Source: Comamonas flocculans
GTDB taxonomy: Bacteria > Pseudomonadota > Gammaproteobacteria > Burkholderiales > Burkholderiaceae_C
Reading direction: 5' to 3'
NCBI RefSeq assembly: GCF_007954405.1
Contig: NZ_CP042344.1
Location: forward strand, 806,001 to 870,000
DNA: 64,000 nt
This document shows, piece by piece, positions 61,422 to 64,000 of this stretch. Numbering within the stretch: the stretch's first letter is position 1; each line of letters opens with the position of its first letter. Under the pieces are notes generated by a model. It saw only the letters and a list, made by a program, of their open reading frames with translations. It was not told the origin of the DNA and ran no database searches. The translations under genes were made by a program, and so were the position numbers.

Positions 61422-61805
61422 TCAGGCCTTGGCGTCGTCCACCTTGACGCGCGAAGGCAGCTTTTCCTTGATGCGCGCCTTCTTGCCGCTCAGGCCGCGC
61501 AGGTAGTAGAGCTTGGCGCGGCGCACGTCGCCACGGCGCTTGACCTCGATCTTGGCGATCAGCGGGCTGTAGGTCTGGAAGGTGCGCTCCACGCCTTCGC
61601 CGCTGGAGATCTTGCGCACCGTGAAGGCGCTGTTCAGGCCGCGGTTGCGCTTGGCGATCACCACGCCTTCGTAGGCCTGCAGGCGCTTGCGCGTGCCTTC
61701 GACGACGTTCACGCTGACGATGACGGTATCGCCGGGGGCGAAGGACGGAATCGTGCAATTGAGGCGGGCGATTTCTTCCTGTTCCAGGGTCTGGATCAAA
61801 TTCAT
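61422..61805 (-). CDS. rplS: 50S ribosomal protein L19
   Basis: The product has 127 residues and matches L19 throughout ([42 protein letters not shown]). L19 lies at the 30S-50S interface. It is the last gene of rpsP-rimM-trmD-rplS. The ICE has integrated just past its terminator, leaving the gene intact. Confidence 0.98.
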   Translation of the reverse strand: MNLIQTLEQEEIARLNCTIPSFAPGDTVIVSVNVVEGTRKRLQAYEGVVIAKRNRGLNSAFTVRKISSGEGVERTFQTYSPLIAKIEVKRRGDVRRAKLYYLRGLSGKKARIKEKLPSRVKVDDAKA

Positions 61806-61932
61806 GGCTGCATCCCTTGATCATGTCCGCGCCATGATTGGCTGCGGCACCACCATGGTGCCTTGTGGTGGGCGCTCGTTGGCGCGCCGGCCGGGCAGAG
61901 GATCAAAAAAACAGGTGATTATACAAGCGGAT

Positions 61933-62685
61933 TCACCGCCCGCCACCCGCCGGGCCGCGCCCGGCCGGAGGCGGGGCGTGCGCCGGTGCGCCAAGCAGGT
62001 CGGGGCGCAGGCGCGCCGTCAGCTCCAGCCGCTGCTGCTCGCGCCAGCGCGCGATCTCGCCATGGTTGCCACCCAGCAGCACGGGCGGCACCTGCTGGCC
62101 ACGCCAGACCTCGGGGCGGGTGTAGTGCGGGCAGTCGAGCAGGCCCTGCAAAGCGGGGCTGAAGCTGTCCTGCACGGCGCTGCGGGCGTCGTGCAGCACG
62201 CCCTCCTGCAGGCGCGCCAGCGCGTCGAGCAGCGCCATCGCGGCCACCTCGCCGCCCGAGAGCACGAAGTCGCCCAGGCTGATCTGCTGCTGCACGCAGG
62301 CGTCGATGAAGCGCTGGTCCACGCCCTCGTAGCGCCCGCACAGCAAGATGGCGCCCGCGCTGTCCGCCCAGGCCTGCACGCCGGCTTGGTCCAGGCGCCG
62401 GCCCGCGGGTGAAAACAGCACGCACGGCGCCTGCGCCCCGGGCGCTTCGGCGCGGTCGGCGCGGATGGCGGCGAGACACCGCGCCAGCGGCTCGGCGAGC
62501 ATCACCATGCCGGGCCCGCCGCCAAACGGGCGGTCATCCACCCGGCGGTAATGGCCCTCGGCGTAATCGCGCGGATTCCACAGCCGCACCTGCACCTGCC
62601 CCGACACATAGGCGCGGCGCGTGACGCCGCTGGCCAGAAAGGGCGCGAACAGCTCGGGGAACAGCGTGATGAGGTCAAAGCGCAT
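61933..62685 (-). CDS. trmD: tRNA (guanine-N1)-methyltransferase
   Basis: The product has 250 residues. TrmD methylates G37 of tRNAs with S-adenosylmethionine. The trefoil-knot SAM site is visible (LLCGRYEGVDQRFID, then SLGDFVLSGGE), with the conserved start MRFDLITLFPELF. The C-terminus is extended by a Pro/Gly-rich tail. Confidence 0.97.
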   Translation of the reverse strand: MRFDLITLFPELFAPFLASGVTRRAYVSGQVQVRLWNPRDYAEGHYRRVDDRPFGGGPGMVMLAEPLARCLAAIRADRAEAPGAQAPCVLFSPAGRRLDQAGVQAWADSAGAILLCGRYEGVDQRFIDACVQQQISLGDFVLSGGEVAAMALLDALARLQEGVLHDARSAVQDSFSPALQGLLDCPHYTRPEVWRGQQVPPVLLGGNHGEIARWREQQRLELTARLRPDLLGAPAHAPPPAGRGPAGGGR

Positions 62686-62706
62686 GGGCGGCCCGGGCGC
62701 ACCGGC

Positions 62707-63282
62707 TCAGTAGTCGGCCTGCCAGTCCACGCCGATGCACCCGCCCGGCAGGTCCACGCGATCGACGAAGGCGGAGACGAAGGGAATCAGGCGCTCGCGC
62801 GGTTTGCCCTCCTCGTCCGCGTATTCCAGCACCAGCGTGGTCTGCGGCCCCGAGGGCATCAGGCCCTTGACCGTGCCCAGCGCCTGGCCTTCGCGGTTGC
62901 GCACCGCCAGGCCGATCAGGTCCACCCAGTAGAACTCGTCATCCGCGGGTGCGGGGAAGGCCGCGCGCGAGACGAACACGCGCGCACCGCGCAGGCCTTC
63001 GGCGGCCGAGCGGTCTGCAATGGCCTCGGCACTGGCGACCAGCGCGTCGCCGTGCACCCGCGCCTCGCGCACCGCCAGGTGCACCGTACCGGTGAAAGGG
63101 CTCTTGGGGCCTTGCGTCGCGGCCTGCAGGAACCAGTCGCGCGTGGCGAGCAGCGCCTCGGGCTCGGGGCTGTGGGCAAACACCTTGAACCAGCCCTTGA
63201 CGCCCCAGGCCTGGCCAATGCGCCCGACCTCGACGGCGTCGTGCGGCAGGGAGGCCGCGGGCAGCAGCGGGGTTTCGTTCAT
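62707..63282 (-). CDS. rimM: RimM, 16S rRNA processing/30S maturation factor
   Basis: The product has 191 residues, a RimM with an N-terminal barrel (VEVGRIGQAWGVKGWFKVFAHS) and a PRC-barrel domain (DEFYWVDLIGLAVRN). It binds S19 and aids maturation of the 30S head. The ATG at 63282 (MNETPLL) is preferred over a TTG three codons upstream. Confidence 0.96.
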   Translation of the reverse strand: MNETPLLPAASLPHDAVEVGRIGQAWGVKGWFKVFAHSPEPEALLATRDWFLQAATQGPKSPFTGTVHLAVREARVHGDALVASAEAIADRSAAEGLRGARVFVSRAAFPAPADDEFYWVDLIGLAVRNREGQALGTVKGLMPSGPQTTLVLEYADEEGKPRERLIPFVSAFVDRVDLPGGCIGVDWQADY

Positions 63283-63385
63283 GGGTGGCAATCGCGCAAG
63301 GTGAAGCCGGACGGGCGTGAAAACAAAACGGGTCCGTCAGCCCTGCCGACGAACCCGCTGTGCGTGCTGGCCGCTGAAGCCGTGC

Positions 63386-63637
63386 TCAGGCAGCCTGCTT
63401 GGCGGCTTGCTTGAGCAGGCGCTCCACGGTGGGAGAGGGCTGCGCGCCCACGCCCTTCCAGTAGGTGACGCGGTCTTGCACCACGCGCAGCGTTTCTTCG
63501 CCGCCCTTGGCCGAGGGGTTGTAGAAGCCCAGACGCTCGATGAAGCGGCCATCACGGCGCTCGCGCTTGTTGGCCACGACGATGTTGAAGAACGGACGGC
63601 CCTTGGCACCGCCGCGCGAGAGTCGAATGACGACCAT
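63386..63637 (-). CDS. rpsP: 30S ribosomal protein S16
   Basis: The product has 83 residues, S16 ([25 protein letters not shown], then [11 protein letters not shown]). It is the first gene of the operon; the ATG at 63637 gives the conserved N-terminus. Confidence 0.98.
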   Translation of the reverse strand: MVVIRLSRGGAKGRPFFNIVVANKRERRDGRFIERLGFYNPSAKGGEETLRVVQDRVTYWKGVGAQPSPTVERLLKQAAKQAA

Positions 63638-63750
63638 GTTTGTATCCTTCGGGTGGTTGCCGCGTCCCTGCCCATGCCGGGGGCGGCGGATCTTGCGGCG
63701 TTGAGACACGCAACTGGCCACCCGGCCAGCGACACGCAGCAAAGCCCGGC

Positions 63751-63779
63751 ATTATAGCGGCTGGCCAACTCGGGGAATA
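63751..63779 (-). promoter_or_regulatory. Probable promoter of the rpsP operon
   Basis: The minus strand has a perfect TATAAT (63751-63756) about 114 bp before rpsP. The element 17 bp upstream (TATTCC, 63774-63779) is a poor -35, so the -10 is the main evidence. Confidence 0.5.
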
Positions 63780-63788
63780 ATCGCCGCC

Positions 63789-64000
63789 ATGAAAAGCAAG
63801 ACCCTCGCCACCTGGCTGGCATTTCTCGGCGGTCCGCTCGGGCTGCACCGCTTCTATCTGCACGGGCCGGGCGACTGGCTGGGCTGGCTGCTGCCCGTAC
63901 CCACGGCGCTGGGCCTGTTCGGCGTGGAGCGCATCCGCCAGCTCGGCGTGGACGACCAGCTCAGCTGGGTGCTGGTGCCGCTGCTGGGCCTGGTGATCGC
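63789..64000 (+). CDS. TM2-domain membrane protein (3' end outside window)
   Basis: The first 70 residues are seen: MKSKTLATWLAFLGGPLGLHRFYLHGPGDWLGW... A TM2 domain is indicated by the two hydrophobic helices and the LGGPLGLHRFY turn. It is divergent from rpsP. The function of such small TM2 proteins in betaproteobacteria is unknown. Confidence 0.85.
   Translation, partial: MKSKTLATWLAFLGGPLGLHRFYLHGPGDWLGWLLPVPTALGLFGVERIRQLGVDDQLSWVLVPLLGLVI

Overview
This window is almost entirely one integrative and conjugative element (ICE) of the Tn4371 family, sitting in the chromosome of a GC-rich betaproteobacterium, probably Comamonadaceae (Acidovorax/Alicycliphilus-like). The host assignment is an inference from gene order, codon use and element type. 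The only chromosomal DNA is at the right end: the conserved rpsP-rimM-trmD-rplS operon on the minus strand, followed outward by a TM2-domain gene that runs off the window. The ICE runs from a boundary just beyond the rplS terminator (about 61.2-61.36 kb) leftwards past base 1. Its far end lies outside the window.

The backbone, read from the right, is: the tyrosine integrase with an overlapping DUF1016 nuclease gene; DUF2958, DUF932, ParB, DUF736 and DUF2285 housekeeping genes; repA, parA and a ribbon-helix-helix gene; traF and the relaxase; then traG and the trb mating-pair operon (copG, trbB, C, D, E, J, K, L, F, G and the first codons of trbI). Most trb genes overlap by four bases (ATGA), so this is a single translationally coupled operon.

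Cargo sits in three places. (1) Between traG and the relaxase (11.3-29.6 kb) is a zinc/cadmium/cobalt module: a czcCBA-type RND pump with a PII-like protein, CzcD, a CzcI-like protein, a response regulator/sensor kinase pair, two His-rich zinc-ribbon proteins, a ZIP transporter, CadA ATPase and CadR. An IS1595-family element with perfect 8-bp target duplications lies inside an IS3-family remnant, which has in turn truncated a second sensor kinase. (2) Between DUF932 and a second DUF2958 gene (43.8-49.4 kb) is an operon for a PCuAC copper chaperone, an isoprenylcysteine-methyltransferase-like protein, an HMA chaperone, a P1B-type ATPase with an unusual CSC motif, DsbB, DsbA, SCO1 and a MerR regulator. 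(3) Between a group II intron and the integrase (52.8-58.8 kb) is an antiphage island.

That island is a complete type II CBASS: patatin-like phospholipase CapV, a DncV-like CD-NTase, the E1/E2 fusion Cap2 and the JAMM peptidase Cap3. The divergent genes capH (XRE repressor) and capP (ImmA/IrrE-like peptidase) probably control it. Two new-looking aspects are a DUF2188 gene placed first in the CBASS operon and two matching 20-bp palindromes in the divergent promoter region that look like CapH operators.

The intergenic DNA of the ICE is also structured. It has four copies of an 18-bp iteron-like repeat, a tandem AAGTTAGRG repeat before parA, a 58-bp nested palindrome upstream of the DUF736 gene, and a dispersed family of GC-rich repeats between backbone genes.
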